Source: Oscillospiraceae bacterium
Lineage (GTDB): Bacteria > Bacillota > Clostridia > Oscillospirales > Acutalibacteraceae
Direction of reading: 5' to 3'
Assembly (NCBI GenBank): GCA_029004655.1
Contig: JAQVYP010000102.1
Span: 1-6,392 of the forward strand
DNA length: 6,392 bases
In this document: piece after piece, positions 5,899 to 6,392 of the stretch
How the letters are laid out: every line of letters begins with the position of its first letter
How positions within the stretch are numbered: the first letter of the stretch is position 1
Notes under the pieces: model-generated
What the model was told of the DNA's origin: nothing
The model's database searches: none
Seen by the model: only the letters and a program-made list of their open reading frames with translations
Position numbers and translations under genes: made by a program

Positions 5899-6245
5899 GG
5901 GGGCGTAAAGGTTTCGACAGGGATTTTGAATTACGGTAAGCGAGTAGCGGTGCGGACACGCTTTAAAATCCGTAAACTTTTAATTAAACGACAATAATAA
6001 TATTGTTTGCGCAGCCTAATTAGGCTGCTGTCCGACCTCGGAGTACTGCGGCTGAGCAAGGGCATCATTTAAGCAGTGAACGTGTATGGAAAGTGTCCCG
6101 ATTTCATTCATGTATTAGGGTCTACTGAACCGTTAAGCCTGACGTTTGGCGTATCGGCAAGGGAATTTCAAACAAACGTCTACACTCGAAGAAAACCGTA
6201 AGAATAGATTTTTGGACAGGGGTTCGACTCCCCTCGCCTCCACCA
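5899..6245 (+). ncRNA. ssrA: tmRNA (one-piece)
   Basis: The RNA acts first as alanyl-tRNA and then as a short message in ribosome rescue. GGGGGCG (5899-5905) pairs with CGCCTCC (6235-6241) with one G-U, closing the acceptor stem; A6242 and an encoded CCA (6243-6245) follow. The conserved start GTAAAGGTTTCGACAGGG and the T-arm AGGGG-TTCGACT-CCCCT are canonical. Helix 2 includes TTACGGT (5931-5937) with ACCGTAA (6195-6201). Pseudoknot 1 uses CGGA (5953-5956) with TCCG (5969-5972). The tag stop lies in the hairpin GCAGCCTAATTAGGCTGC (6011-6028), and a late pseudoknot pairs GACGTTTG with CAAACGTC. Length, 347 nt, is normal. The tag itself is atypical. Confidence 0.96.
5984..6019 (+). other. tmRNA proteolysis-tag reading frame (L)NDNNNIVCAA
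   Basis: AAC GAC AAT AAT AAT ATT GTT TGC GCA GCC TAA is the only frame that both ends in the helix-5 stop and resembles known tags (NDN start, AA end). The codon in the usual GCN resume position is TTA, with an in-frame TAA just before it. The end is VCAA instead of the common ALAA. Which codon resumes translation (TTA or AAC) cannot be settled here. Confidence 0.75.
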
Positions 6246-6273
6246 AAAAGGTGCAACAAAAAAGATGCATCAC

Positions 6274-6315
6274 CGAAAAGCCTTGATTTTATCAGGGCTT
6301 TTCGTGCTTTTATGG
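6274..6315 (+). terminator. Intrinsic terminator of ssrA
   Basis: CGAAAAGCCTTGAT (6274-6287) pairs with ATCAGGGCTTTTCG (6291-6304) around a TTT loop; the 14-bp stem has one G-U pair. A modest T-run (CTTTTAT) follows. It lies 28 bp after the CCA end of the tmRNA. Confidence 0.85.
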
Positions 6316-6392
6316 GCTAAAAATCATAGTTCAATTCCATAGATGCAAAAGCCCCTTTTTCCCTTTGCGTGTGTATTCAAACTCATGTGCAA
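6316..6392. other. Window end, no supported gene
   Basis: A minus-strand frame is open from the right edge to a TGA at 6324-6326 (22 codons), but nothing in it identifies a protein. It could be the tail of a gene outside the window or non-coding sequence. Confidence 0.3.

Noticed and set aside
6324..6392. Minus-strand open frame entering from the right edge
   Set aside because: It has 22 codons with no recognisable motif and no way to see its start; too little to call a gene.
1..6392. CRISPR arrays, insertion sequences, tRNA or rRNA genes, phage genes
   Set aside because: No regularly spaced repeats, transposase frames or cloverleaf other than the tRNA-like part of tmRNA were seen.

Overview
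This window looks like chromosome from a low-GC, Gram-positive, spore-forming bacterium of the class Clostridia. I would guess the Oscillospirales/Ruminococcaceae side, but the sequence does not prove that. The reasons are a complete ctsR-mcsA-mcsB-clpC heat-shock operon, strong AGGAGG ribosome binding sites, a TTG-initiated smpB next to ssrA, and tiny Cys-rich membrane proteins behind promoters that fit the late-sporulation sigma-K consensus.

Left part (1-4160, minus strand): the class III heat-shock operon reads right to left as ctsR, mcsA, mcsB, clpC. The genes are 15 bp apart, overlapping by 8 bp, and 22 bp apart. clpC runs off the left edge, so 694 of an expected 810 or so codons are present. 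A sigma-A promoter upstream of ctsR is covered by a CtsR-type heptad-repeat operator, so the operon should be autoregulated. Together the genes encode the repressor, its modulator, a protein-arginine kinase and the AAA+ unfoldase that delivers phosphoarginine-marked proteins to ClpP.

Middle (4160-5092): a small-gene island. A 52-residue minus-strand reading frame with a strong Shine-Dalgarno sequence (4216-4374) is followed by two paralogous plus-strand genes for 37- and 35-residue Cys-rich single-span peptides (4492-4605 and 4925-5032). The paralogues share promoter, leader and coding core. Their 26 aligned codons differ by 11 synonymous changes and one amino-acid change, so both are probably real genes under purifying selection. 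Each is followed by a hairpin; the second is a convincing intrinsic terminator.

Right part (5093-6392, plus strand): the trans-translation pair. smpB has a consensus promoter and a TTG start set by a near-perfect Shine-Dalgarno sequence. The one-piece tmRNA gene ssrA (5899-6245) has an encoded CCA and a strong terminator. Its tag frame reads NDNNNIVCAA with no GCN resume codon before it, which is unusual. The last 90 bases hold no supported gene.

The window therefore places two protein-quality-control systems (phosphoarginine/ClpC and tmRNA-SmpB) on either side of a probable sporulation mini-island. The two systems are well known. The least described parts are the twin tiny genes, the 52-residue ORF and the tmRNA tag.
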